Shown here: in pieces, positions 12,701 through 25,500 of the stretch
How positions within the stretch are numbered: position 1 is the first letter of the stretch
Layout of the letters: every line of letters begins with the position of its first letter
Origin: Neospora caninum Liverpool
Taxonomy: Eukaryota; Apicomplexa; Conoidasida; Eucoccidiorida; Sarcocystidae
Direction: 5' to 3'
Assembly (NCBI RefSeq): GCF_000208865.1
Contig: NC_018398.1
Coordinates: 248,001-312,000, forward strand
DNA: 64,000 nucleotides
Position numbers and translations under genes: made by a program
The notes under the pieces: generated by a model
What the model saw: the letters and a program-made list of their open reading frames with translations, nothing else
Databases searched by the model: none
What the model was told of the DNA's origin: nothing

Positions 12701-15700
12701 GGAGCGACGCGCAGTCAGGAGACTGAAGGCCGCGAGAAGGAGAGGAAAGCAGAGGGAGAAGATGCGGGAGCGCGGCCGGGACAGAGCGAGGGCGGCGCCG
12801 CGGATCGAAGGGAGACGCACTCTTCCTGTGTGGAGCCCCAGGGGCCCGAGGACGGCCGAGCCCGCGACTTGTCAAAGGATGTGGAATCCGGTGAGGGCAT
12901 AGAGGCGACCTGTGCATCGGGATCGCTGAGAGATTCGGAGACGGCAGACGGCCGAGGACAGCGCCTGGGCAACACGCCTGGTAAGGCGACCGCGGAGAGC
13001 AACAAGGAAGCCCCTGCGGCGGCGTCCGAGGGCCGCCCCGGACGGAGACGGAAGTCTGATGCAGCGGCGACCGGGGCCGAGCGTGAGCGACGAGCGAGCA
13101 AGGATCCGTCGTCCGCCTCCGCCGCCTCCGCAGGGGAAGAAGACTGCGGCTTCGTGGTGGTGACGAAGGCCAAGAAACCCGTGGAGAAGAAGCTGAAAGG
13201 CGGCGCCGGTGCTGTCGAGAGCGGCAATGGTGCCGTTTCGGACGCAGGCGGAGGCAGTGCGGTGGGGGGAGGCGTCCCCAAGGCCGGAAGCGCAAGCAAA
13301 GCAGCCGCCCAGCGCGAGGCTCCAGCGCGAACGCCGCCTGGCAGTTCACAGTCTGCGGCGAGCGGCGCAGGAGCCTCGGTGACGAGCCGGCTCGAGCCCG
13401 TGGGGAGGAGAGACGGGGCGCCGGGAGTGGCGAGTGCGCGGAAGAGGAATTCGATGCCCGAAGTCGAGGCGCCGGTGGGGTCGGCGTCCCGGCCGGCCCA
13501 TACGCCCTCAGGGAAGGCTCGCCAGCGGACTGGAAGTGCGACAGGCAGTCGGAGCAAGACTGCTGGGCACAAGGACTCGGCTGTCTCCGAGAAGGGCGCA
13601 CCTGCGGCGTCTGTGTGGGGCGGGGGACTGGGCCGTAACGGCAGACGCAGCTCGGGGGCCGATTCGCCCAGTGCGGCGGCCGCAGAAGCTGAGCAGGTTC
13701 ATCAGCTGCAGAAGCTGCTGGCGGCGCTCCAGGCGCTGAACGCGGCTTACGACTTGGCCCGTTGCCAGCTGCCTGACTGGGCGCTCGACTGTTTGGACGA
13801 AGCGCAGGCCGTGCAGCTGCGCGAGCGGCACGGGTGGAAGGTGGTGAAGCGCGGAGACGGCGCGCAGGAACATCACGTGCTCCTCGTGCCTGAGAAAGTC
13901 GTGAAGCGTTTCCTGCAGCAGGGCGAACAGACCACCGCCGGGAGCGTGTCGGGGGGCCGCGTCGGGGCGCCGGACCATGCTGGGGACTTGCCTGGAGAGG
14001 CGCGGAGGCTGAAGAGTCCGCATGCAGAGGGGGCTGTCGAGAGCGCCGGAGCGAGCTCGCGATCGACAGGCGGAAAGACTCGGCCGCGCCCGCAAGGGTT
14101 AGGGCCGGGCTCAGGCGAAGCTCTGTCAGTGGCGAACGGCGGGGCTGAAGAGGCAACGGTTTCGATTTGGAAGAAGACCCAACCCGGCCAGGCGGCTCCA
14201 GGGGTACGCGGTGGTCGAGCGGCTTCGCCCGGGAAGGCCAAGGGCGGCGCAGCCAAGGAGACGCCGGAGACGGGACCGCGGCAGCAGTCCCCTGGGCGTC
14301 GGGGCCCTGGACGAAAGGCGTCGACGAGTGGAGGCGCCGCGGAGGCCGCGGCCCGCGCGCGTCGGACCTCGCTGGCGCGTGGCTCGGGGCCTGCCGCGAA
14401 TCAGGGGCAGAAGAACTCCAGTTCGCCTGCAGGTGTGCTGGGTGGGAAGAGAGAATCTGGCCAAGACGCTGGGGCGCGCGGCACTGGAGACCCACGTCGG
14501 CCGGGGGCGGAGAGCGACGCGCTGCAGGCAGAGAGTGGCGGAGCGGAGAGGAGTCACCGGCGGGTGCCGGACCAGCTGTCGAGCAAAGGGGCCCGAGGAA
14601 AGGCCCGAGAAGCGAAGGGCGGTGGGGCGTCCGGAGAGGCGGAGGGACGGCCCAAGGACGGGCGGCTCCGAGAATGTAGCGACGAGCAGCTGCGATCGTC
14701 GAGGCAGCTTGAGGCCGAACCGAGCGAGTTCGGAGGTTTTGGCGACCTCGACAGATGCCTCGGCTCGACTCTGCAACCTCTGCATTTGCCTGCCGACTTG
14801 CTCGGCGACGACCTCGGCACACTGCATGCGAACCTCCGGCTGCTTTACCCGCAACTTGCCGCAGGGGAGGTGAGTGGATGCGGGTATGTCTCCCAAGGCC
14901 CGCGGGCCAGTGGGGGAGGAGACGTGGCGCGGGAACTCCGACAGACCGACCAGCGAGAAGGCCTCGAGCGGCTGTCCGGCGGCGCGAGCTCCGGGTTGGG
15001 AGCGAATCTTCCGCGGGTGCCGAGCCGGCAAGAGGCTGCGAGTTTGGCATCCGCGCTGGAGGAGCAGTGCGTGTCGGGCTTCGCGGGTGGGGAGCGCGGG
15101 AGGCTGAGCCGGGAGGCCTCTTCAGGCTCCGTCTGCGACGACATGAAGCCCGCGCACGAGTTGCTGGCCGCCGCGTTGCTGCGCCCATCGCACCCCGGTG
15201 GCTATGGCAGCCCTGGCGGGTGGCTACCCTTCGCGTCGGCGCCCGCGGCGTCCACCTCCAGCAGGACAGCCGTCGGAGGGCCCTACGCCTCCGGCGCGGC
15301 GCGGTCGGAGAGACAGGGGCCTCACAGGGCAGGCGCCGAGTTCGAGGCCGCTTCTCCGTGTCGAACGGAGTCAGCTGCTGGCTTGGCAGGGTTGACCGGC
15401 GCAGTTGGAAGCCGAGCTCCGACCCGCGAGGTCGTGCACGGAGGCAGGCTGAGTCGGAGGTCCAGCGCCGATGGCTCAGCTGTCGCGACGGCGGCAGTTA
15501 TGGCTACCAGACCCGTAGAGCGGGCGTGGCTGTTTCCGGGTGGCGTGGACGGCGTGGAGCGCGACTCTGCAGGCGGCGGTCCGCGCGCGGGGGATCGAGC
15601 TGACGGCCACGGCTCCGGCGGCTCGCCAGGTCTCGCGCTGGCGTCGGACGAGAAGGATGCTCGATGGCTGGACTTTCTCAGTGGCGGCAAGACAGGAGAG

Positions 15701-16854
15701 AAACGGGCGGCGACGGCTGCGGTAGCGGCAGGGCGGGAAGAGATGCTGGCTGTCGAGCAGAGCTTTGCGCAGGATCCGGGGGCGGATCTGGCGAGCGCGG
15801 TCGACCGCGGAGGCCAGGATGCGCAAAGTATGAGAAGTCGAAGGGAACGGCGTGAGGAGGACGTGTGGGGCGAAGGGTCGCGGCCTTCGCTCCAAGGCTT
15901 CGTCGCGGGCATGTCTCTCGCGTCCAGCCGACGCAGTCTGGGCGAGAAACCGCCCATCGGGCTCGACGCGCAGGTGGACCCGCATCTGGACCTGACGCGC
16001 TCAGACGTGCAGGCAATGCAGGCAAACGCAGCGCTCGCCGGTGCCAATCACCTAGGCAGTTCCGGTCGGAGAATCGCGAACACGGCCTCCTCGTTCAGTG
16101 CGTTCTTCGCAGACACTCTGCCAAACGACAGCCCGTCCGGATCGGCCGCTCTCCGCGAGGGGTGTCCAGGCAGCCCAGAGCACAGCGACCGTGCGACGTC
16201 GGGTGTCGACCTGCTAGTCGCCGAGTTGGATCCGGTCGCAGCCTTTTTGTCAGGCAGCAGGCGGCGAGGAGCGGCCGACGCCCAGCTGGGGAGGGACGAC
16301 CGCATAGGTATCCCCTCGGCGCAAGAACAACGCGCAGTTAAGGAGCGCGTGGCAGCGATTGGAGCGCCCCCAGGACTCGAGCTGCGCCCCCCGGAGATCC
16401 CCGGGACGCGCAGAGCCAACCCGTGTCCTGGCGGTTTTGGAGGCGCCGAGGACGCCTCTGGGGAGCTCGAGCAAGGACTGTGTTCGGTGCTAAGCTGGGC
16501 AGAATCCGTGTTGGAAGACGAGGCAGGAGAGTCGGGGGATCAGGCGGAAGTTGTGCGTGCCACCACACAAAAGGGCTACGAGACGCGAGCGGACAGGGGA
16601 CCAGTCGACGAGGAAGGTAAAGCTCGGGCCAGGCGTTTTCCTCACCTGTCACGACTCCACTACCGGTTAGGGTTCTGCTCCCTCCTCTCATCTGCCCAGT
16701 CTTCATCCAGGCCTGCGTTTAGGTTCGGCGTGTGTGGTGTGCGTGAATACGAAAGGGCTTGTCGTTTTCGTGTGAATCCCTTTCCTGCGCCGTTCACGCG
16801 ACGTAAAGTCATCCATGACTGTTCTCCGGGACGACGCCTGATGACCCGTTGCTT

Positions 16855-16892
<38 letters not shown>

Positions 16893-17569
16893 AAGCAACG
16901 GGTCATCAGACGAGCAAGGCCGTCGGGACGGCGGATGCGTGCTTTTATAGCTTCACCCTCTTTGTGCGCACGTGGCACCGCTGCAGTTTTCGCCAGCTGC
17001 CTAAGTTTGCCCAGTACACAGACGCGTAAATCGCTCCGAGAGTTTCTTCGTCGGTTTCGCAGTATCGCAGGCCAGTATCGCAGGCGGATGCACTCTTTCG
17101 TTCCGCGTCCCTGTGTTTTTCGGCTGCAGAGAATCATCCGGGCTCTGCCGCCTCCTCGCCGTCAGGACGGACCGTTAACGCGGGAGAAGCGCCCGCGTTC
17201 CCGTCGTCTCCGCTGCTGGCGCAGGACTTGACGCCGCAGTCTCGGGCGTACTCCTTCGCGTCGTCGCACGGGAGTCGCAAGGAAAACAGTTCCAGTCTGG
17301 CCTCGTCGGGAGGCGTCGAAGAACGGATGGCGGTCGAGCCACGGGCGCAAATGCGCAGCGCAGAAGGCGTCTGCCTGCTGTGTCGCATGGCGCCTTCCTC
17401 GTGTGTTCTTGAGCCTTGTGGGCACCGCGCGTTATGTTCGTCCTGTGCCTCGATGCTCTGCTCGGAGCCGCTGCCTGTCGGGGGGGCGTGTCGACGCCTA
17501 GCCAGGAAAGCCGTCGGAGCTGTGTGCATGCATTGTCTGGAAGAGGTGTCTCACATTTGGTTCCAGTAG
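724..17569 (+). CDS. Giant ankyrin-repeat, multi-pass membrane, C-terminal RING finger protein (putative E3 ubiquitin ligase)
   Basis: Eleven exons are inferred: 724-4722, 4959-5059, 5437-5560, 6057-6272, 6467-6573, 6963-7068, 7543-7924, 8485-9989, 10362-10527, 10914-16616 and 17130-17569. All phases agree and the sum, 12849 nt, encodes about 4282 aa. Exons 2-3 (residues about 1334-1408) carry two ankyrin-like repeats (NGSTVLHFAARFGRTEVLQ and NDAGHTPLDVA). Exons 4-6 and the start of exon 8 encode about five hydrophobic helices (for example LALLILLFLAEFVV); another lies near residues 2647-2678 in exon 10. Exon 10 is otherwise Ala/Gly/Arg/Ser-rich and probably disordered. Exon 11 encodes a RING near residues 4217-4270: CLLC, then PCGHRALCSSC, then CMHC. 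RING proteins of this kind usually recruit E2 enzymes, so membrane-bound ubiquitin ligase activity is an inference. The exon 7 and exon 9 donors (gtgcga, gtccgt) are weak but are the ones that keep phase. The frame is least certain at 1700-2950. Confidence 0.78.
8230..8250. repeat. (TA)n microsatellite in intron 7 of the RING gene
   Basis: About 21 bases of alternating TA lie between exons ending 7924 and starting 8485, followed by a second short TA run after a cgtgtg spacer. Confidence 0.9.
16838..16909. repeat. 72-bp perfect palindrome around a (TA)n core, intron 10 of the RING gene
   Basis: The left arm 838-858 (CTGATGACCCG...TTTGCA) is the exact reverse complement of the right arm 889-909, and the 30-base TA core between them is self-complementary. 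The whole unit can fold into one uninterrupted hairpin or cruciform. It sits between the donor at 16617 and the acceptor ending 17129. Confidence 0.95.
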
Positions 17570-17969
17570 CGGCAGAGACTCCTTCGGGAGAGAGAGACGC
17601 GTTGGGTAGAAAGGCATCACAGGGAAGATGAAGCCGGGGAACAGACAGGAGCAGACGGGGTCTCGTAGTCTTGGCCCGAAGAGAGATTTCGGGTGACAGC
17701 CGCTCCACGAGACGAGAAGGCTGCGAACGGAACAAGAACTGCGTCTGTGGAAGCATTGTTTTGCCGCAGTTTACCGGATGTGGAGTGTATGCGGGCCAGC
17801 TAGACCAGTAGCCGCGGGGAGGGTGAAGGTTCCACTTCTACCGTCAACATCAGACCGCCTAAGCAAAATGCGTACACGTGCGTGCATGCAGTGTCACGAT
17901 TTTTTTCCTCAGGATGGCGTCTGTCACTGACCAGACTGTCTCAGGACAGTGTGACGACATCGGGGGGGC

Positions 17970-17982
17970 GGGGGGGGGGGGG
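17970..17982. repeat. 13-base G homopolymer
   Basis: Thirteen consecutive G residues follow a separate seven-G run and one C. The tract could form a G-quadruplex and is also a typical place for length errors in sequencing. Confidence 0.85.
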
Positions 17983-19886
17983 CTAGAGGGATCGGAAAAA
18001 GGCATCCGAATTCTTCCGTGAGCGGCTGATGCATTCAAATGGTTTGTAAGCATATATATTTATATATGCAGGTATGAAGGCACGCTGTTCGGCTGGGTGG
18101 ATGCGTCTCGTGTCCAATGGACAATTTTGTAACCGGCGTTCCTGAGTGGCGGCGACGGGGAGCTGCCACGCCGAAACCCTCAACGACCGGCGATATACGG
18201 GGAAATGGCTGACCAAACGAGCGGGGAAAAAAGGTTCAAAGGCGTCTGAGAAACGTGTAGGCCACGGCGCGTGTTGTGAGTGCCAAGCGCGGCAGCTCGT
18301 CGGACCGTTTCTCTGAATCGTTCCTCCCCAGTCTCGTCCGTTGGGCGTTTTCGCGCGAACGCCTTGTTCCACGCCAGTGCGTCTGGGGGCGCACATGTGG
18401 CTCTTGATTGACTGCACACGTTTTCGTCCACCGATATCAGTTGTTCTGTGCCTGCTCACGCTGGCGAGTCGACGTGAAAAACAGAGTTGGCGAAAGGGTA
18501 TCGGGAAAGTAAACCGACTCCGCGACTACACCTTCCGTTCACATGAGAATACGACCACGTTCTGCCGAGGGCTTTTTCGTTTGAGGCCCGTGGAAAATCC
18601 GTTTTCGTGATGGGTGCGATAAATTCTTGCCAGGCCCCGTTTAACGGCTTCGTGTCTCTTCAGTCTTGGGGCATCGCGTTGAGTCTTCCTCCGATATCTC
18701 CAGCGTTCTCGCACTGCGGTGTATCCGCGGCGGACCACACCGCTTTGGCTTCAGGCGCGCATGCCGCTGCTGGGAAGTGACTTGACTCCGAAGCAGTCGG
18801 GAAGCTGGAGAGTGAAGAGATCGGCCACACGCTCCTTCAGCGAAGGCGATAGCAGACTCCCGGCGGGAGTGCGTTGTTCAGGTGCGCGAATATACAGCTG
18901 TCTAAGATATATTTATCTGTCGCAGGTTCCGTCTAGTGTCACGCTATACCATGTAGATCCCATAACTTCTGATTCTTTGAGATCGTAGTAATAACGGCGA
19001 GGAGGGAAGTTTGTGTTTCGAAGAAAAGGGATGTTGAGCCGGGAAGTTAGCGACCGGCGGCTTAGCATTTATGTCGTCCCGTGTTCGTCTAGGGTTTTAT
19101 TTCTGAGATTCGATCTGACGACACGGCTGCCTGGAGAGACTTCCATGGTCCTGCGGAAGCCAAAGGCTTTGCTTGCGAATCGCGCAGCTGGTTGGGGAAC
19201 TTGCTGCTGCACTTGCACTCTAGCTTGTACCTCGTGCGCAGCTTCGTTTCTGATTTCCCCGGATTTTCGCGCCCGCCCCCCCGATCTGTCCTTTTCACTG
19301 AGACACCGCAGCTCTCCGCCTGGCGCCTGCCAGGCGGCGAGCTGCCTTCCTGTTCTCGCCCGGCCTTCCAATCCCTGGGGGAATGCAACCCAGCGTCTCC
19401 GGTTTTCCAGCACATCCCCTGCAGCGGGACGGGGCGGTGACAAACGACCGGCATCGCTGCGCGGTTGCCACGTGCCCAACATTGACCGCGCCGTGTGAGG
19501 CGGAACTCTGTAGGCACCCCGGGGGAAATGGAACAAAGGTTGACAGCGTGCACTGCGACACAGAAGCCAGACGACACTGATTGGAAGATATTTGCTGAGA
19601 GGATATGCGTTTTGCCACGAGTTTCGTCTCCACGGTGCGGACTGTGAGAGGCAATAAGACTTAGCTCCGCAGTGCTGACTTCAACTGCTCGTGTCCGGGC
19701 CAGACCGACACCGACGCAGGCGTTGTTCTTGCAGAGGGCGTCTTTCTTTCCTCTGACTGTTCACGCTCGCGATCAACCTCACATCAGGAAGACCATCTAA
19801 CCTCAAAGACTCTGGGCTGAAAAAAGTGGCGAAACCCACCCGTACTACTTCCTGCAAGACAACCGCGTCACCGTACAGCTTTTTAG

Positions 19887-19893
19887 TGAGACG
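19887..19893 (+). promoter_or_regulatory. WGAGACG-type promoter word upstream of LepA
   Basis: TGAGACG lies about 360 bases before the chosen LepA ATG. The WGAGACG word is a known over-represented cis-element in Toxoplasma promoters. One short match alone is weak evidence of function. Confidence 0.3.
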
Positions 19894-20247
19894 ACAGCTC
19901 CACGAGACTTCTCTCAGTATCGAAGCTGAAGCGCCCATTGCTTCCAGTGAAAAAGACAAAGCCTGCACCATACGGGCGAGTTGGAACCTGGAACGTATTT
20001 CGTCGACTGGCGGGCGTTTTTCCCGTCCGCTACGTGTGTGGTCGACTAGCGCGTGCGGCACGCCGCATGCAGTGGTTTCTATTTCCGGTCTGAAGATGCA
20101 GCGCGTGTCCTTGAGATGGTGCGTGTCGTTCTTCGATTCTCTCGCAGAGAAACTCTTCTCAGAAACCCAGGAGAAGCCCCTCTTTCAGGGAGGACAGAAG
20201 AGGCGCGCCGATCGGCGGCGCTGATTCCTCGCGACTCGATCCTGTGC

Positions 20248-22524
20248 ATGCACGCTCTCCATATATATGCGGGCCTCTCAACTTTTTCCTTTGTTCTCGC
20301 TGCAAACGCGAGCATGTTGCGGGAGTTTTCGGCGATCCGCCGGTGGCTTCCGCTGTCCAATGAGCGGGACGATGTCGCTTCGCGCTTCCGTACCCTTTTC
20401 CGTTCCCCATGCAGCTGTCTGAGACTCGTGCCAAGCCCAAGCGCCGACAGAACGCAGCGCTACCCCAGCAGATATCGCTTTGTCGGCGCGGCGAGGGCGG
20501 TCCAGGCCTGCGCGCCTGCTCAGGCGGAGCAAAACCCCGCGAGACAAAGCCGCAGTCGCCTACCTCTTGTCTTTCTGAGCAGAGCCGCGCGGGCTGCGCC
20601 GTCCACGTCAGCCCGTGCCTCGCTTCCGTCCTCGTGCACATCTGTGGGTCGTCTCTGCGCTGAGTGTTCTTTCGCGTTTCCCCGAGCCTGTCGCGTTTCT
20701 TCGGAGAAGAACACGCCTCCAGGATCTCGGTTGTTCTTTTCAACGAAAACACAGGCGGCCAGAGCAGCCAAGGCTGAGGCCGAAGACCGCCGCGCTCGAC
20801 TCCAAGCTGTCCTCGAAGCCGGCGCTCGCCAGGTTCGCAATTTCTCTATCATTGCCCACATTGACCACGGGAAAAGCACTCTAAGCGATCGGCTCTTGGA
20901 GGTGACCGGCACAATCAGCCGAGGATCCAAGGCGCAGTTCCTCGACTCCTTAGGTGAGCAGACAATGCGGGACGCACCCTTTAGGCAGCTGCTTCGGAGA
21001 ACTGAGCGCGCGAAGGATTCGCAGACCACGGGAGGAAATGTTTGCCTCAACAGGAAGGAGCAGTCTGGTAAAGAAGCGGAGAGTTCCTGTGTTTTCGCGG
21101 TCTCATGGTGTTGCCTGAGCGTAGCGATCAGCCGGATCAAAGAAAGAGACCGTCGCCCCTTTCGGCCGTTAGTGGCAGCGACTCTGAAATCTGTCCTATG
21201 CCGCGGAAATCCGGTCCCGTTCTGCAGAAGTTGAGACGACGCGCGGAATCACGGTGAAGGCGCAGACATGTTCTCTGCTGTACAGACACCCGGAAACAGG
21301 TGTCGATTATCTCCTCAACCTCATCGATACACCTGGTGAGTGTCGGGCAACTCTGAAAGGGCTAGCTTCGGGACTGCAGCAAGCTGTCTTTTCTCTTCAA
21401 TCCTCGGTTCGTTTTGAGAACCTCTCTTCTCGGCTGCTGTGGCCTTTGCGTGCCCGGCACTTGTTGGCAGGAAGTCCGAACCAGCGACGAGGCGTCTGCC
21501 GTTTTCAATGTGGGAAATGCTGCCGACTGAATGAGGGAAGGCAGTTCCACTCTAGAGGGCCAGCAGAGCTGCCATACCACTGTCCGAGCAGAAAAGGGGT
21601 CCGCGCCGAAACCCTATCAGATGAACCTTGCTGCTTTCCACTTCGGCTTGTATTCGGGTCCGAAAAGAGCCGCGTGTTTCCCGCCTGTTGTCGTGGCGTC
21701 ACCGAAAGGGGGCCTTGGTCAGCGCGTCTATCGGCCGTTGCTGTCCCAGCTCGACGAAGTGTTTTCGCCTTCTCGGCGCTCCCCGCCGCCTTGCCTTCTG
21801 CATCTCTTTCAGGACACAGCGATTTTTCCCATGAAGTCACGCGAGGCCTCGCCGTGTGCCAAGGCGCCGTTCTTCTTGTAGACGGCCTTCAAGGAATCCA
21901 GGCGCAGACGATTGCTCACTTTGGTCGAGCTCGGCAGCAAGATCTGAAGCGTCTCCTTGTCGCCATAAACAAGGTGGGAGAAAAACGCAGCCTACAAACG
22001 CGGTGGAGAAAAGCAGGTGTCGACCTTCGGGCCTCCCCCTTTAAACGTGCAGCCCTTTTTGCCTATCTGTGTGACGAAATGAGACGATATCCGAATGACG
22101 TGGAGGAAGAAGAAAGATCTCTAATCTGCCGTGCTCCAGTTCCCCCCGCGAGAGCCCCTTCCTGCTAGCCTCCTTGTCACTGTCCGTCCCGTCGCCGTTT
22201 TCTCCATTCCATTTTATCTGTGCATCCTTCTATCTCCCCCTTTCTCACCGCTTTTTGGTTGCACATGTGCACAGCCCATCTAACCTCAAGCGCACATGCA
22301 CATACACGTTTTTACATACACTGACACAACACCTCGACGCACCTACGTATCTGAACAGATACACTCGTACGACTATTTATGTATTTGTGTTTGTGTGGTT
22401 TGCAGGTGGATCTTCCTGCTGCGCCGGAGCAGATTCCAAGTGTGAAAGCGTCGATTGCGTCTTTGACAGGCGAGAAAGAAGAGGAGGTTTTGGCTGTCTC
22501 TGCAAAAACTGGACAAGGTACACA

Positions 22525-22558
<34 letters not shown>

Positions 22559-25500
22559 TGTTTTCGCTTTAAGGAATGCCGTCAGTTTCGTGCCCGTTTG
22601 CCGCAATGTTCTCTGTCAGTGGGGTTGCGTCTGTGTCCATCTCCTCTGCAGGGTTCGGGGAGTTTATGCCCCTCCCTTTCTGGGATTTTTTGTGTTTTCC
22701 GTCCTTCGTTTTCCGCGTCTCGAGACTCGGGCACGGCGACGAGCTGCCGTCCGCCTCGCCGAACCCAGAGCTCTGCCGGGTCCCTGCCAAGCTTCGCATT
22801 CTTTTTTATCCTTTTCTGTCTGTTTTGCAGAGTTCAAGAGCATCGGTTTCGCACTGACGGGTTACGTCTTTGTGTTTTGTTTCCCCTCAGGCATCGACGA
22901 CCTACTGCATGCGATTGTGGAGAAAATCCCGCCCCCCGAAGGTGAAGAAGCTGCTCCAGTAAAGGCCCTCATCTTCGACAGTTGGTTCGATGCCAAGAAG
23001 GGCATTATTCAACTCGTAGCTCTCAAGGTGCGGGCCTGAAGGCAGTTTTCCTCGTCGATTTATTTAGCTCGCCGCTCTCGTCACGGCTGATGAGAGCACC
23101 AGCAAGATCCTGGTCCGTTGCTTCAACTTTGTCGCTTCGGCAACGTCGCGCTGTCTCCTCCTCTCACGCGTACCCCTTTTCTGCGCCTTCTGTTTAATGT
23201 CCTTTTCATTCGAAGAAGCTCCAAACTCGGAGCGTCAGTGCACTTCCCCTGAGAAACCCCTCCAAATGTCGCGGGCTCTGGTGTCGTCTGGAGCTGAGAG
23301 GCTGGCAAAGCGCGGCTGCACAGAGAGCGAGAGGGAAGGCGTTCGCTGGCCTCCCGCGATATTGCATGCTTGGCGTCGTGCTGGTTTTGTGTTTGACTGC
23401 GGCTTCGTTTTTCCTGTTCTCTACTGGCGTCTGCTCCAGGAGGGCGTTTTGAAGCCCCGGACGACGCTCGTCGCCGCGCATGCACGCAAAACAATTCAAG
23501 TCAAGGAAGTCGGCATCCTTCACCCCTTTATGACTCCTACGAAAGCTCTGAAGGCTGGACAGGTACAGAGGAGACCGGGGAGACAGGGGAGAACAAGGAG
23601 ATAGGGGTCCCCCAGGTGGATACGCGGTCTCGCGTTTCTTCGTTTTTTCTGCATGTTTCGTGACGAACGCCAGGAGCATCTCCTCGGGCCTTCTCTTCGT
23701 CAGAATCGGCTCCTTTCGCTTCTTTTCATGCGTTGTTGTGCACCCCTAGGTCGGCTATATTTGCTCCAACATTAAGCGGACTCAGGACGCATGCATTGGC
23801 GACACGGTCTTTCCGCAGAACCAAGTCGGCGAGCCGTTGCCGTGCTTCGGGCCTCCGAAATGCACTGTCTATGCAGGTACGGCCAGGAACCTATCCATCT
23901 ATATATATACATACACATATATATATATATATATATGCATGCCGGTTGTTTTATTTACACATCCATAGGTTACTGAGCAGATGAGGCTCCTGTCGTTCGG
24001 CTGCTCTCGGCGGTTTCGTGTCTTGGCGCGTGGGGCTTCGGCCCACGTGCGTTCTGCGTCAGATCTTTTCTCCAGCCACGTTCACAGTTGAACAGCGCAT
24101 GCGTTTGACGTTCCCGTAGATGCTTGCGGCAGACAGGGCGTTTACCGTTTCCCCGAATATTCCCTGCATGCAGATCTGTGTGTCTTGCCCAGACTTGGTG
24201 AGCAGAGACATTCGCCAGTGTCGCCTTCCGCTTACGAACCGCCCGACGTGTTTTCTCTTCTCTCCTTTCCCTTCACGGCTTTACTCTCTTTTTCCTTTTC
24301 ACGGTTCGGTTCAGGTGTCTATCCGGAGCTCGTCGCGGACTACGAGAAGCTGCAAGTGGCGATCGGCAGGTTGTTGCTCACCGACCCTGCAGTCGAGGCG
24401 AAGGCGGAAGTTAGCGCGGCCCTCGGCCAGGGGTTTCGATGCGGTTTCCTGGGCATTTTGCACCTCGACGTTTTCAAAGAAAGGTCGGTGCGGAACGTCT
24501 GCGCAGAAAAGTGTTTTTGCAGGCGGCTGGGGCGCCTGCAGATAGTGCGCGACACGCCGGCGGCGCGCCGCACGCGGCCATTCGCTCTGAGAAAGTCGCC
24601 TTGTTTGTAACCTTTTGAAGCTCGACGGTTTGCGTCCAGTTTCTCCCTTGCTTCGAATGCAGCCGCTTTGCCTGTCGGTTTCTTTTCAGACTGAAAACGG
24701 AACACGACATGAGTGTCTTGGTGACTTCCCCGACTGTACCCTACCACGTGACGCCAAAGACGAAGGGTCAGAAGACGCTCATTGTGCGCTCTGCCTCCGA
24801 GTTTCCTGACTACTTCGAGCAAGTCGAGGAGCCAATGGTAGGGCTCGGGTTCGAGGAACAGCCAAGCGCGAAGCTTTTCGCGAAGCTGTAGCCTGTCGGT
24901 CTTTCTGTCCATCGACAAGCGACGTCTTTCGGAATATTCAGCTCTAGCGTACCTGAATGCTGTTGCCTAGATTCGGTGGTCAACGCCGCTCCATCCAAAC
25001 CCGGCGGTTTCTGCAAGGATGATCTCATGCCGAAGCGATGCAGGACTATGATAGGAGTATTGAGTGTCGAAAACCAGAATGCTCTGATCCGTCCACAAGT
25101 TGTGACTCGAAAGGCTTCTCTGGACCTCGCCTGCCATCTGTGCACGGACCTATGCCTGTCGATCTAACTCCTCCGGATCTTCCGCCAAGTCTCCGCTCAG
25201 CCCCTTCGTGTGTCTCCAGCGTTGCTGCGCCTCACTGGAGGCCTACCGTTTCCCGTGTGCCGTTCCAAGTCTACTTCCTGCAAAGAACGGCTTGTCGGAT
25301 ACCCACATCAACTTTACGTGCACGCGAGCAGGTCTACATCTCGTTCTGTACATCCATACAGACACATACAAGCCTATATACATGAGCACACATGCATATA
25401 TATATATATATTTATTTATTTATTTATATTGGGATGTCGTCGGAATAGTTGGCGGGTGTGTATGTGGGCGGTTTGTCGTCTTGGATTGCTTTTGTGCGGC

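Larger units (their letters stand above)
17570..20247. other. Intergenic region between the RING gene and LepA
   Basis: No gene could be supported over 2.7 kb. The left part should hold the 3' UTR of the RING gene and the right part the promoter and 5' UTR of LepA. It contains a G-run (17970-17982), a short TA-rich patch (about 18050-18070) and one WGAGACG-type promoter word (19887-19893). Open frames on both strands around 19013-19654 are under 165 codons, lack recognisable domains and overlap each other, so they were not called. Confidence 0.5.

Noticed and set aside
12153..15188. 1011-codon open frame on the minus strand inside exon 10 of the giant gene
   Set aside because: It is the antisense shadow of a GC-rich, codon-biased exon; its product is Arg/Pro/Ser-rich with no domain, and it starts and ends with no splice or start logic.
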